Shown here in pieces: positions 35,064 through 54,468 of a stretch of 64,000 nt of DNA (within the stretch, counting starts at the first letter, position 1; every line of letters begins with the position of its first letter). A program made the position numbers and the translations under genes. The DNA is taken from assembly GCA_033980235.1 (NCBI GenBank), contig CM067068.1, positions 1,126,501 to 1,190,500 on the forward strand. Reading direction: 5' to 3'. This stretch comes from Diadema setosum. Lineage: Eukaryota > Echinodermata > Echinoidea > Diadematoida > Diadematidae. Under the pieces are notes generated by a model. That model was not told the origin of the DNA. It ran no database searches and saw only the letters and a program-made list of their open reading frames with translations.

Positions 35064-38000
35064 TGCCTCAGAGATGGTGCGAGATTTTGCAGCGCACGAG
35101 TGCCACTTGAGGGAGCAAAGTAACCAAGAGGGGGAATGGGTAGGAGCTTTAACATTTAATTTTTTTTATAGTGCAATCTGGTGCATGTTAAAAATGGTGA
35201 TTTTAACTTATTATATTTATCAAAAAGTACCAGTATCCCAAAATATGACTTGGCATTTATAATTTTACAAATTTGATTATTTCAAAATACAAGATCTCCC
35301 AAAAAGCTTTGCAAGATATTTTTAGATCAATGCAGCATAATCAAACATCCATCACACTCCCATACTGTGAAATCTGAATCTGAATTCTGAATCTGAAATC
35401 TGAATTTCCTTTACCTATATTTTTATTAATAACAATTCAAACTCTGGTTTGTACTGTTTCCATTCAAAACATACGGTAACTTAATTTTCTGTTGAAAGTT
35501 CCACTGATCAAGGACACAAAGAGATAAAAACCATGGCTCCCAAACTTACAATTCACAAGTAGCCTCCATTTATTGAGATTGGACACACAAAGTTAGAATA
35601 CTGTAGCATTATTCCATGACAACACTTAAAATTACAGATTACAAAAGAGGTTGTGATAATCGCAAATTTTATAGGCACGCACTGGAAGATGCATTGCAAT
35701 GGATTCATACTTCTCTACTGGACCACAAGTAATCATAGGGCACTATTCTATATTATATTTCACGCCTATCAAAAAAAAAAAAACCAAAAAAAAAACAACA
35801 TATTGATACAGTGTACTTTCATGTTCCATCTCCTACTACAATTATTGTAAGCCAAAAATGTTTCAAGGAAATCAGCGGAATTATCTAGGGCAATTTGAAT
35901 GCAGCTCGAACTCAACTAGGATGCCTATTTCTCATGTGATCAGTGTATTCTCTCAAAAGTTTAAGCCCTTCCTGAACAGAAAGATGAATGCAACGACCTT
36001 GACCTTGAGAACTGATCTTTAACCCCTTTGCAAAAAGTGATATTTCTCAAAACCTTTATCCTTTTTCTAAAAGCAAATTGCATTACTGTTAAAGTTTCCT
36101 GTAATGGCTATATGAAGGAAATAATCATCTTTACCCGAAGTCGATAAACTTTGACCATTTTATTCTACACTATTATTCATCTACATGTATTTTTATCCTT
36201 ATACATTACAAAAGCATATTGAACATTCCTAGCAGAAGCTTTGTGACCTTTAACCTTTAACATAGAAATTGGGGTGATATCCAAAACTTGCCAATGTAAC
36301 CACTGACATACAATTTCTTGTAAATTAATGTCACTTCCATTTTCTGCTCCTTGTTTAAAGTGGTGTCAGCATCTGCCTTTAGATACACATTTTACCCCTC
36401 CCTGCTCCCCCCCCCCCCCCCCCGAGCACAGAGATTGGCCAAATCAAGCTTAGCTATAGTTCTTCAGACTTATTTTGTTGCAGCTGATGCTGTTGCTCGA
36501 AACTATACAACTATACAGGGGCTTTAAATACATTCAGTTTTTACACCAGTTGGTGAGGTATGAAATAATTTAAATGTGAAGTAACGGATAAGACCAATTT
36601 TTTTGTTTTTTTTGTTTTGGGTTTTTTTTCGCCTACAACTCTAACAGACACAATTGATACTGATACGCTGGGTATGTGCTGTAATGTTGCAAATATATGA
36701 TTTGTTCCTGAACGTCGTATCTCCAGAACTCATGGATGCATGTTAGCTTTAAAGCCTAAACAAGTCTTTTAAAAAAAAAATTTTTTTTTTTTTACAATTT
36801 CTTCCCTTGCTTAGTTCTGCTTATTCACCACTGTCAGAATTGCTTATTAATACATGTAGCAACTCTTAGATTTGCTTTAGATATGATTTAAATTGATGAA
36901 ATGCCAGATATTTCTATTTGCCCTCAAATTGTAGAACCACAAGTTATTGTGTACCACTTAGTAATTGTCATGTAAATATATGTGCCCTGAGTACAAGAAG
37001 GAACATCATGGTAACAAAATAATCCTAGTACTGAAATGAACTGATTTCCTATCATTACTGTTAAAAGAAATCTTTTAACTATCTGGGGAAAAAAAAAAAA
37101 AACAACCCTCAACACAACATCAGCATCAGAGGATCCACAAAGATTCCACATCATGTTAGCTAATTTTCTACAATTAGCCATGTTTTATCTTACTCCCACC
37201 CCCCCCCCCCCCCAACAAAAAGAGAGAGAATAAATCTTAGGTAACATTCCCGTAATATGTTTGGCCGAGTTTTATCAAATTCCATGAGAGGCTTGTTTGC
37301 AAAATACTGCAAAATATTTCATTCAAATTGTGACCTGTCATTAATCAATGAAATTATAATGGCTCATGCTGGTACACTGCTTGTACGGTACCAAGTTTGA
37401 TTGGATTTTACAGAAGTTCTTCTCATATCATTGCTATGATTGCAAACTATTCAATTTTGTTCTTGACCCTATGACCTTTGATCTCATGACCCCAATCTGC
37501 AAGGTTCACCATCCATGGTCACACACAAAATAACCACATTTTATCTAGATACTTCCCATCCTTTTTTTCTTTTTTATGCTTGTGTGATAACGAGACACTG
37601 TTTTTGTACAGACAACCTGAAAATATTACATCTCTGGCATAGCATCATGGTAGAAGCTTAATCAAAATATTCATACAAAACTTTTCAACTGACATTGTCC
37701 GCCATGCAATTTTTCTGTTACACGAACACATGCACTTTCATTGTGGCATTACGAAAACTCGTTCCATCGTGTGACTTTGCAATGAACTTTCATTATTGCT
37801 GAGACTACAAATATGCTTATATAAATTACTAATGAAAACAATTTGTACTAAGCTAACAAAAAAAAAAATTATATGAACAAAGTCAAGTAGCAAAAAAACA
37901 ACAATTTCCCCATTAGTGGCATGATCAATTTGAAATCCTTTCTATCTTTGGTATCTAAGATATCAAATGGACATTCAACAAATGTTAATGAAAAAGAAAT

Positions 38001-41000
38001 TACGACAAAAATTATGCATGACTTAATACCCTGTCCAAATTCCTGAATTCGAGTATCAGAGAAAACATATCAAAGAAGAGTTTGTGTCATTACATGCACA
38101 TTTTGAAACATGACTACTGTTATGATAAATCACTCAAATCTGGTTCCTCTAATTGTGACATGGTTCAAAATTATTACTGTAGCTTCTGTAAAGAGACAGT
38201 TTTATCACTTGTATGGGTGACCCTCACACCCTAGTTACTTACTTCAAGCCAAATTTGCTCTGCCCGCAGACTGCTAAAGGACACATGCCCTATGAACATT
38301 CCTAGTGGCCTGTAACTAGGTCAGACTTGTACACTGGTCAGACTCGACCACCAACAGTTGTGTATCATGAAGTAACACATTATTAAACCAAGTTCCTTCA
38401 CATTCAATCTTGATTTTCTTTTCAGTGCCATTGTGATTTCTATAATTCAACATCTACAATATCACAATTGTATTAATAAGTAGCAAAACTTCACATGCTG
38501 CAAATCACTCTAGGCAGTCTGGGACCTCATGCATACAAAATTTTGATTGACCACTAAAATGACAGCATGTGAAACTTAGCAATATAAGCGAGTTACAATC
38601 ACACATTTGGAGGCTTGCAATTCTTCTGTCATTTGCAGCAGCAACAACAGCATTGCTACGTTTCACGTAGCACATACCAGTGGATGTATACATGTGTTGA
38701 AATTTCACGCGCTGCTTCATGCAGGTACATTACAATTGTGATTATTCATGAACTGTAATCTTGGTAGTATGCATTCCATATATTGTATGGTAATATTGCA
38801 CATGAAAGTGATAAGAGAACAAAGAAAATAAACAAAAACAAACCTCTCGGTTTTTACATAATGCTCATATTCTACAGATTGGATGCTTACTGTTTGCACT
38901 CCTCTCTTCTTTCTTCTCCAACAATACAACTCCTGCTAGAAATCCACCCACTCTTTACTAATTAGTCCATGGATAATTACAGTCTTTTCAAGTAATGACA
39001 ATCAATTTCATTTTGAAAAATAAAAAGGAAGCAAGCAACATCAGAACATTGCAATCTTTGCTTTATAAATCAAAATATACAAACTGTTAAAGTACAAATT
39101 AATACAGAGCTCGGTGTGTTAAGTAGCTCATAAGCTTTAAGCTTAATAATGAAGCACAACCTAGGTGTATAGTAATACAGGACGGGACACAATTGAGATT
39201 AACTGAGAATTCAGGCTCTGCAACATAGATAGCATGCTATCATATTCGCACCTCATCAGTGTACTTTTCAGTTATGAAAAAACAATTTTAATGGCGACTT
39301 TGGGCCTGACTGCAATAACTATGACCAAAACAAAAAAAACAACAAAAAAACCCAATAGCGCAACACATACTCTATTAGCCATATATTTTGCAAGGTTTTT
39401 ATTTTCGCGAGTCGGGTGATATTCTCAAGTTTAACAACATGCAAGACTATTAACTACGATCTTGACATGAATGTGATATGTGTGTATACATTTCTCCATT
39501 CATTACTGTACTCCACCATCGCAAGTTTAACCACTCGAGAAATTGTTGGGAAGTTCCGATTTGTGAAAAATTAGACTCACTAAATATATGGCTTATACAG
39601 TAGGTAATCTTTGGACCAATGCCTACATGAACTTTGGTTTTCTTTGCATGGCTGGTTCAAACATGAATCATTTCAGCTTCCCTGTGGTAATGATCTGCCC
39701 ACTTAACATCAAAACAGCTGTGGAGGAATGCACAAATGCAATACAGTACTTCTTGGCATATCCTCTTACAAAGGGTGCACTGCCCAGGGTTCATGCTTAC
39801 AATGGACTTACTAATCCCTCTGATGCAGCATGACATAGACAGAACATATGATATCAATTTTTAGGTCTCAAACTTAAAATCTCCTCTAAAAGCCATCACT
39901 GAGCAGTCATTGCAACTCTAGGATGACTTGACACCAATTATATCTTCAAAAACTATCATCCCCTCTCAAAAAAATAAAAAATAAAGAATTTTGGCAAGTA
40001 CTGTAAAACCAACAATTTAGTGTGCATGAAACTTGTGTGAATTTCGTGAGGATCTAAGATTTGACAAGCTATGATGCATTACTTCATCTACGTAGCTGGC
40101 ATAAAGTGTATGTATTATGACCATTGCCACTGCTTTGAGAAACATCTAAAGATTCTAAAATCCCACAACTTTGCTGGGTAGTTCTTTCGTGCAGATTTTA
40201 TGAAACTATACCCTTTCTGTTTGCTTGACTTCACTCTTTGAAGTAAAGCTATTTTAAACTTGGATGAAAATTCCATTATGATCACCATTATTTGAACTCT
40301 CCTTTACTTTCCCACTCCAAGCTCCAGATTTTCACAAAGGTCCCATCTGAAAATGGCAATGGCTAGAAAATTCTATGTGTCACAAACAGCACATAATGAC
40401 CCTAATGTTTGGCTTTCTGATTTAAAAAAAAAAAAAAAAGACAAAACACTTCCTTTCATTTCCACTGATTTTCTTTGGTACTTGAGGAGACAATTTGTTA
40501 AATCAAACAAAAATCTGAAATGCCGTATACCTACTGGACAAGTACTTATCACACGATACAGGTAAAGCTAATTGGTACCATATATTCCTCATACTGCCTT
40601 GTAAACATTGGTTTTATCCATATTCATGTACAAGTCAGCTGGCAATATAACTCCATACAACTTTATATGTGTACATGGAACACAGTCTTCTATCATTAAA
40701 ATAGCCATTGCAAAACTCCAGGAAATATCAAAATGTCCCCCATAAAATGTGATGTAGTGTGATTTGCCTTGTTGACTTATAATTTTTTTTTTGTTTTTGT
40801 TTTTGAAAGTGCAATTTCAATGTGATAGTTCATTCATATCTCACAGTATTTCATGCATGAAATTTTCATGATGAGGGAACACAGTTGTCTGTCTTAGTAA
40901 AGGTGTCTGGTGCTCCAAAATGGCACAACACTGTCTATCCTCTGTACTTTTATCCCTCTAGTCATCTTCATATTACCATCACTTGAATAATGAAAGTGTA

Positions 41001-41730
41001 GAGATGCAATCACAATTCATGTATAATAATCCATTTCATGTAATCATTCATCTCATGATGTTGCTGAATGAAATCTATACCTGCATGATCCTGGGCTAAT
41101 CAATAGAAAGCCATACTGCATTTTTGAAAAAAAAAAAAATCATTAGCACTTGGAATACTGCCTACTTCAAGCATCCATGAAGTTGATGCTTCATGACAGT
41201 CCCGATTGCTCTCTAAGAAAAGAACTCTGACACATGCAGATGCTGAACACTGGTACTGTTGTACTTCCTGCTGTCTAAGAGGACTGAACTTGTGTCAGCT
41301 TGCTGAAAGTTTATCTCTCCGAAGCAGCATTCCAATGCATTGCAGAAAAGGACACCTCCTCTGCAAAAGCACTTGGTGGGGATCGTCAATCATTGCAATC
41401 TTCATATCACTTTCCTTTCTACCTTGCTTCATGGTGCTGGTCTTGCTCAAAACTCCCATACATTCCCTGGTAGACTGCTGAATATCACATCTCCGATCCA
41501 GATCGATAATCACATCGGCTTGCACGCTTTGATGTCATCTACAGTTCAACTGTAACAAGAATTATCATGAAGTCATTATTGATAAGGGGTTGGGAGGGGA
41601 GAAGTCGCTGCTCTGTATAACTTACATGATGATAAACACAAGTCACACTTTCAAAAAAAAAAAGACTTTGTGTTATCATGGCATCAAAATCTACACACAG
41701 ACAAGACGATCGTTACAACGGAGCTCGCCA
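35064..41730. other. Long intergenic stretch without recognised genes
   Basis: AT-rich DNA between the upstream side of MAT2B and the 3' end of TMEM185. It holds C runs near 36409 and 37197, a poly-T/A tract near 36770-36795, and many short chance frames. The last 500 bases may be TMEM185 3' UTR. No exon with both splice signals and a recognisable peptide was found. Confidence 0.5.
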
Positions 41731-49056
<7,326 letters not shown>

Positions 49057-49412
49057 TGTCGTCTCATTCTTATAAGCAGTGCAGCAATTCACTTCTTCTT
49101 GGAATATGAATACTATGGGTACCTTTCACCTTATTGTTGTGTGTATGTACGTACCGGTATGTATGGGATTGTATACTAGTAGGACCTACATACAGTACGT
49201 CCTATCCTTGCGCATCCATTCTCGGCATTCTCATCAAAGAGGGAGCTATTGCTCTTCCAGCAGCACTGTCCAGCATATACTAGCAGCAGCCGACGTGATC
49301 TGCGTGCGACGTGCGACGCTTACCAACGACGATGACCGTCGCGTATGCGGATCTCCGTCGCAAGTCTGCAAGAAAAATAGTTACGATCGCGACATAGGTA
49401 ACCTACTGGTAT

Positions 49413-49517
49413 TACCAGGGAGGTGAACCTCCCTGGTATTACTAAAGTAGGTCCCTATGAATCCCTTGATCACATCAGGGAGGTGATTTTCCTCTCACCT
49501 CCCTGATCACATGATGC
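49413..49517. repeat. Paired CAGGGAGGT hairpins
   Basis: The first is TACCAGGGAGGT-GA-ACCTCCCTGGTA, with perfect 12-bp arms extended outward by CCTACT/AGTAGG. The second, 30 bases on, is CAGGGAGGTGA, 8 bases, then TCACCTCCCTG, flanked by GATCACAT and GATCACATG. It lies about 360 bp upstream of the TMEM185 start. Confidence 0.88.
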
Positions 49518-49804
49518 TAAGATGCGATGATGGGGATAAAGATGATGCATCTAGAATCAGAAATCTTCACTTTTTTTTTTATATGAGATTTCGATCCCTT
49601 TTCAGACTTGTGCTTGCTGTTAGTAAAAAAAAAAATTATCACGATGATGATAGTGGAAGGTCCTACTGATGACGACGATGAGAATATCATTCAAAATATG
49701 TAATGAAAGTGGCAATAAGATTATGTAGACAGCAACAAGGATAATGATATAAAATAGTGATGATAACAATAATGGTCAAAGTGTGAACAATGTTGTTGTC
49801 ATCG

Positions 49805-49832
<28 letters not shown>
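49805..49832. repeat. CA microsatellite
   Basis: About 14 CA units in the divergent intergenic region. Confidence 0.95.
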
Positions 49833-49838
<6 letters not shown>

Positions 49839-50234
49839 CCTTCTCTAACCCACTTGTACATAAAACCGTACTTTTCATGCATTTGTTCTTACATGTCATG
49901 TCGCATGATCACGAAAATTACTTTCCTATCTTATTGTGATGATATCCTCGGAGAGTCGATACATATACTTAACCATTGTTTTTTTTCAAGTTCTGTCGAT
50001 TATCTAAATAAAAGTACCAGTGATAATGCTTCTATCTTTTATTTTGTCAAAGAATGTTATGGGGTAAATTAATCGTTGGCTGTAATTGTAAGTTTCGCGT
50101 GTAAGATTTTGCACAAAGTATTTTTGCACAAAGCCCATGCGGCGCGCATCAGTCAAAGTGCACATTTATCCCTTGATCTAAACACAATACTGTACCGGTA
50201 GTAATCATTTTACTACATAGCCTACTGTTCAGGT

Positions 50235-50350
50235 GTGAGTTTAGATTTGTTAAGATTTGTTAAGATCGCAACTGCTGATATTATGTAAATTAACAATTTG
50301 TAATTTACAGATAAGAATGGTTGCGATCTTAGCAAATTTAATTGTAGACT
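50235..50350. repeat. Small inverted repeat
   Basis: TTTGTTAAGATCGCAAC at the left and GTTGCGATCTTAGCAAA at the right form a stem of about 17 bp with one or two mismatches. GTAAATTA and TAATTTAC lie inside. Probably a small MITE. Confidence 0.65.
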
Positions 50351-51128
50351 GAGAGAGACAAATTTAAGAAACTACCTGAACCTTCATCCCTCTGAATAAT
50401 ATCTTTCTTACATGACAGGCCTACTATCATTTGATATTAAATATCAAAAATAAAAGTCCAACTGATGGATGCGAACCATAGAGATGATGTTATAGGCTAC
50501 ACTCAGCACAAAAACACTAACATTTTTCATTAATTCAGATTTCTCAGATGTCTGTAACAAAAACGAATGAATGATATATCAAATCATAGAAAAATCCGAT
50601 ACTCCTTTAGCCTGTAACTCAATTTCATGTATGAATGACAACATCTGTTTTCTCTGTCAAGGCTGAAAAGAAAGGAACAAAAAACAAAGCAAAAAACAAT
50701 CTGCCATTGAAGTGTTAACGCATGCTTTCACATAACAATGGAAACCAAGTAACGGTATACGGTATAAAACAATTCAGCCTCATCTTTGAATGAGTTAGAG
50801 ATATAGCTGACTATATAACTTCATGATTGAGCCTTCACTCTCCCTCACTCTCTCACCCCTCTCCCCTCTGCTCGCCTTCCCTGCAAAAGAAAAAAAGAGA
50901 AGATGCTACACTGACCGATGTTACAGTGGCCCAACAAGATGTTGACTTTAAAGAGAGAAAGAAGAAAACCTATAGGCCTATAAAATGAAAGAAAGAACGA
51001 TGCTGGCTATAGGGACTATACATATAGACATAATATTCTAACCCTAATCTCTGTCTTCCACCTCCCTGCTCTATTCTAACCTTATCTCTAACCAGTTTAG
51101 CCGGGGGTAACTTTGTCTTCCGGGGTAA

Positions 51129-51162
51129 TTTGAATTTGAATTTGAATTTGAATTTGAATTTA
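51129..51162. repeat. TTTGAA hexanucleotide repeat
   Basis: Five to six units of TTTGAA in a row. Confidence 0.92.
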
Positions 51163-51379
51163 TTAATTTCATTTCCATTTCCATTGCATTGCATTGATGT
51201 TTACATATTGACACATAATATTACAGTAATATATCAGCATGAATTAGTAGAATAGGGTACTTATACAAACGTAAAGGGGTGACCCAACTAATACGGCGAT
51301 TTACATGTATATTTTATTAGTATCAGTACCAGTGCATTCCCGAACATCAAGTGAACGAAAAGTTGATTGATTGACAGCA

Positions 51380-51631
51380 TATAGGTGTCAGAGCGGTTAC
51401 GTTACCGGTAGAGGAGGCTCTATCTGTGTGTGCAAGCGCAATGAATGCTGCTGTGCTCGAGCTCGCGATCAGTCCGCGCGCACTGCACTGCCAAGCTTCA
51501 CTGCCTGGGTCAAAAAGTCAGCAGGTGTGGAGCGTTTTCGTCATCCGCCGCCGCGACGGTTTGTGCGTGCGCTCTTTGGTTGACACTGAAGATCCTACTG
51601 CTACACAAATAGTGAATTACCCCGGCCCCCT
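51380..51631 (+). other. Candidate 5' leader exon of the SNX25-like gene
   Basis: This is a GC-richer stretch with several CpGs that ends at a strong GTAAGT donor beginning at 51632, in the right place and orientation to splice to the first recognised SNX25 exon at 54469. No reading frame stays open through it in the phase required by that exon, so it would be untranslated. The left boundary is approximate. Two short open frames across it are not recognised and are treated as chance. Confidence 0.28.
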
Positions 51632-51938
51632 GTAAGTGACAGTGAAATCGGCATAAACAAAAGGCTCCTCCTTGGCATGGCAAGGATTCTACAGACTACA
51701 GCCAGCTAGAAGAAACCTGTACTTCCAGAACTCCGTAGGTAGGTGCTAGATATTTATCATGCTGTTTCTGCCAGCTGAGGTGGTAATGACATGTTTCCCC
51801 TTGGCTAATCGGTGAGACTGAAATCCTTTTGGCTGTCTTGCATTAGCTGCAGGGCCTAGGGCCTACGCTACAGTAGTCCTGCATGCATTTACAGCCCGAC
51901 CAGCAGACCGCCGTCCCCGTGCGAAGCACAACAGGGCC

Positions 51939-52089
51939 TTGACCGAAAGATCAGTCTGTATCTGGACGTCGGGGAATGTTCCGCGGAGACTGCGTCTGGC
52001 TTCACGGATCCCCTCCGTAGACAAGGAGAGCGATAACGTGAAAAATAATTATTAAAGACTCCTCCGGACAGACGGATCTTACTGTCTAA
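51939..52089. mobile_element. GAAAGATC-GTCTGT MITE, copy 2, with 8-bp target duplication
   Basis: A 151-bp relative of the element at 33337. It is flanked on both sides by ACAGGGCC (51931-51938 and 52090-52097), an 8-bp direct repeat of the size made by hAT-superfamily transposases. It lies in the probable first SNX25 intron. Confidence 0.85.
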
Positions 52090-52119
52090 ACAGGGCCGTG
52101 TCACGGTGTACGAGCCTAG

Positions 52120-52981
52120 TACAGTACTCTCCGCGTAATCGGGTATCGCTTAAACGGGTACTCCGTTTAATTGGGTAGAAATGTCAAAATCAGTTCCAAT
52201 GCACATTAAAATTACCTGATAATCGGGTTGCCTCTCCGCATAAACGGGTAAATAATTTTCGTCTAATCTAATTTCTACCCACATTTTATCGCAGATAGGC
52301 CCTATAATACTTTAAGAAACCATGAATGTCAAAATTTTTACGGCTAATCACATTCTTTGCTTAATCTGCTAAGAAGACCGATCATTTTGCGAGTAATTAG
52401 CCTAAACATGAAAATACTTGTACCACTTAACAGTACCGACTTGCCACATGTACACGAACATTACACATGTAGCTGGCATTCCAATTGCATAGTCAGACAG
52501 GAGTTGAACACACTCGCGCTCCTCCCTGGCTCCGCAACAACATTTTACAACACGAGAAGTTTGCAACGAAAATCAGGTCATGCACCAGCTTCATAATTTT
52601 GCTTTTCCCATGCATTCACTTATCGAAAAGTAACCCGACGTTCTACGTGATAGAAGTGTTCATTTCGGAAAACGCCTGCTTGTTAGCGAGGAGTCCATAT
52701 TCAAACGACAAAGTTTTCTGAAAACTTATTATTTGTCCATAAAAAGAGTGTAAATTTTTGCTCGTGACTGAGCAAATGTGAGGTATAAGTATAATGTGTT
52801 GTGCAAGCTTAAGCATACAGTGTAGGCCTAGGTGTTTGGTGCAGTGTACAATGCATTATGTACATACACATTATGTGTGTCAATTGTGAATGAGACGTGT
52901 TCTTCTGTTAATCGGGTACTCCGCTTAATTGGGTAAGAAACGCTCTGCTAGAGCCTACCCGATTATGCGGAGAGTACTGTA
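52120..52981. mobile_element. TACAGTACTCTCCGCGTAAT element
   Basis: An 862-bp element. TACAGTACTCTCCGCGTAAT at the left is inverted to ATTATGCGGAGAGTACTGTA at the right. Copies of CGGGTACTCCGYTTAATTGG lie near both ends. TA termini suggest a pogo/Tc1-type element. No transposase frame was found. Confidence 0.85.
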
Positions 52982-53160
52982 CTAGTAGAGTAGTAGTAGT
53001 ACGGTACCAGTGTTGAGTACATAGGCCTACAGCTACACCCAGTAGAAATGTCTAACAGTAACGTTAGAATACCCGTGGGCGTTAATGGCGTTAGGAAAGA
53101 TTGCCCCGTCACTGTACAGCCTACACTACAGGCATGCTAACCTGGAAACATAAAGGAAAG

Positions 53161-53299
53161 ACTTCCTTTTGAGACAGCCACCCCAATCACACTAGTACTA
53201 AATATAAGTGCAGATCTATACAACTCTACCTAGCCTAACCTTGCTTGCGATACGCACGGATGCACGCACTCACTTTTGGGGGCTGTCTCAAAAGGAACT
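53161..53299. mobile_element. CTTCCTTTTGAGACAGCC MITE
   Basis: A 139-bp element with CTTCCTTTTGAGACAGCCACCC at one end in diverged inverse of GGGGGCTGTCTCAAAAGGAA at the other. Confidence 0.78.
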
Positions 53300-54261
53300 C
53301 TTGCCCAAACTGCACATTACTTGGAGACCATTCTGAAGCAAATAATTTTCACACAACAATAGATATATAGGCCTAGTGTACCACAGCACAAGGATTGGAA
53401 CAATGAATCACTCCCACTGTGGCACTAGCATTCCCACTGATTCCCACTGATCACTTATAATTTACTAGCCATCCCCTTTGTAAAGACAATCAAGGGCTAA
53501 GGGTAGGGTTAACTGCACCAGCGACCCCAATGCATAAATATATGCAAGTTACAACTGTACATGGTAGGTTGACCTAGGCCTTATATGTACATTGTGTCAC
53601 CGGTTACAGCGCTCTGGGGTTTACTTTAAAGGTAGGATAGTCTCATGTGGTAAACCACTAGGACCTACTTTGTGACAAAATGGTGGGTGGGGGACATAAT
53701 TTGGGGGATGTCATGGGCTCGTGCTATCGAAAAATCGTAATCAAAGGATTTATAAAGTAATCTTATCATTTTGCCTACTAGTTTCAATATTCTATGAATG
53801 CAGAAATAATAGTTACCACGGGCCATTTACCAAAATATGTCGTCCCATTGTGTGGAGAATATACAGTGTACACGTAGGTTTAGCTTCTTCTGTGATAATG
53901 AAGGCTGTGAAACAGTGTGATATGAAATGCTGTATGAAATGCTGCAATATTGCACAATGAACAGAAATGATGTGTGGCAATCCAGGCCAACCAGGGGTTT
54001 AGGGGCCTCGCACTGCTACAATGTAGTTCTGACATCAAAATGACTCTAAATTGATATTTAGGTGACAGAATTGTAAGTATTCTCGCATGCCATTCAGTTT
54101 ATTTGATACGTCATTAAAGGTCAAAAGAGTTGTCTAAAATGTGAGTGAATGATATTGCAACAGAAGTGGGTATAGATTGTATTGCTGCTAATCTATTCTC
54201 TGCTGAATTTGTATTCACAGCTGCTGCACAAGCACTGCAATGCAATCAATTAGCAATCTTG

Positions 54262-54352
54262 TAACCCGCTGAGGACGAGTCCTGAGTATACTCAGGCAGG
54301 TGTCTATGGGAAATGCGTGTTGTAGCAATATTACTCCGTCCTCAATGGGTTA
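54262..54352. mobile_element. Small TAACCC..GAGGACG hairpin element, full copy
   Basis: A 91-bp element. TAACCCGCTGAGGACGAG at the left is inverted to CGTCCTCAATGGGTTA at the right, with an internal hairpin CCTGAGTATACTCAGG. It is just upstream of the first recognised SNX25 coding exon. Confidence 0.75.
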
Positions 54353-54468
54353 AGCATGTTAAGATTGTCAAAAGAAGCGTTAAACTATCTGATCAGTGTT
54401 ACAAAATACTGAACAGTTGAAATACACGTTTTGCTTCATTGATAGGTCTACACACTGCTCTTTTGCAG

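Larger units (their letters stand above)
49057..51380. promoter_or_regulatory. Divergent upstream region between TMEM185 and SNX25
   Basis: TMEM185 starts leftward at 49056 and a probable SNX25 leader lies rightward near 51.4 kb, so this interval should hold both promoters. 49060-49400 contains several CpGs and no obvious TATA box. Two CAGGGAGGT hairpins follow at about 49413-49517, then a CA microsatellite and a small inverted repeat at 50235-50350. No transcription start can be fixed from sequence alone. Confidence 0.35.

Noticed and set aside
34846..35155. Leu/Met-rich, Asp/Val-rich and Ser/Thr-rich frames on both strands
   Set aside because: They are translations of the GTT/GAT microsatellite.
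49413..49517. Paired hairpins as a CRISPR-like or terminator structure
   Set aside because: There are only two units with no regular spacers, and the genome is plainly eukaryotic.
54262..54352. Possible hammerhead-type ribozyme in the small hairpin element (CTGAGGACGAG resembles part of a core)
   Set aside because: The required CTGANGA and GAAA core elements are not both present in the right arrangement.
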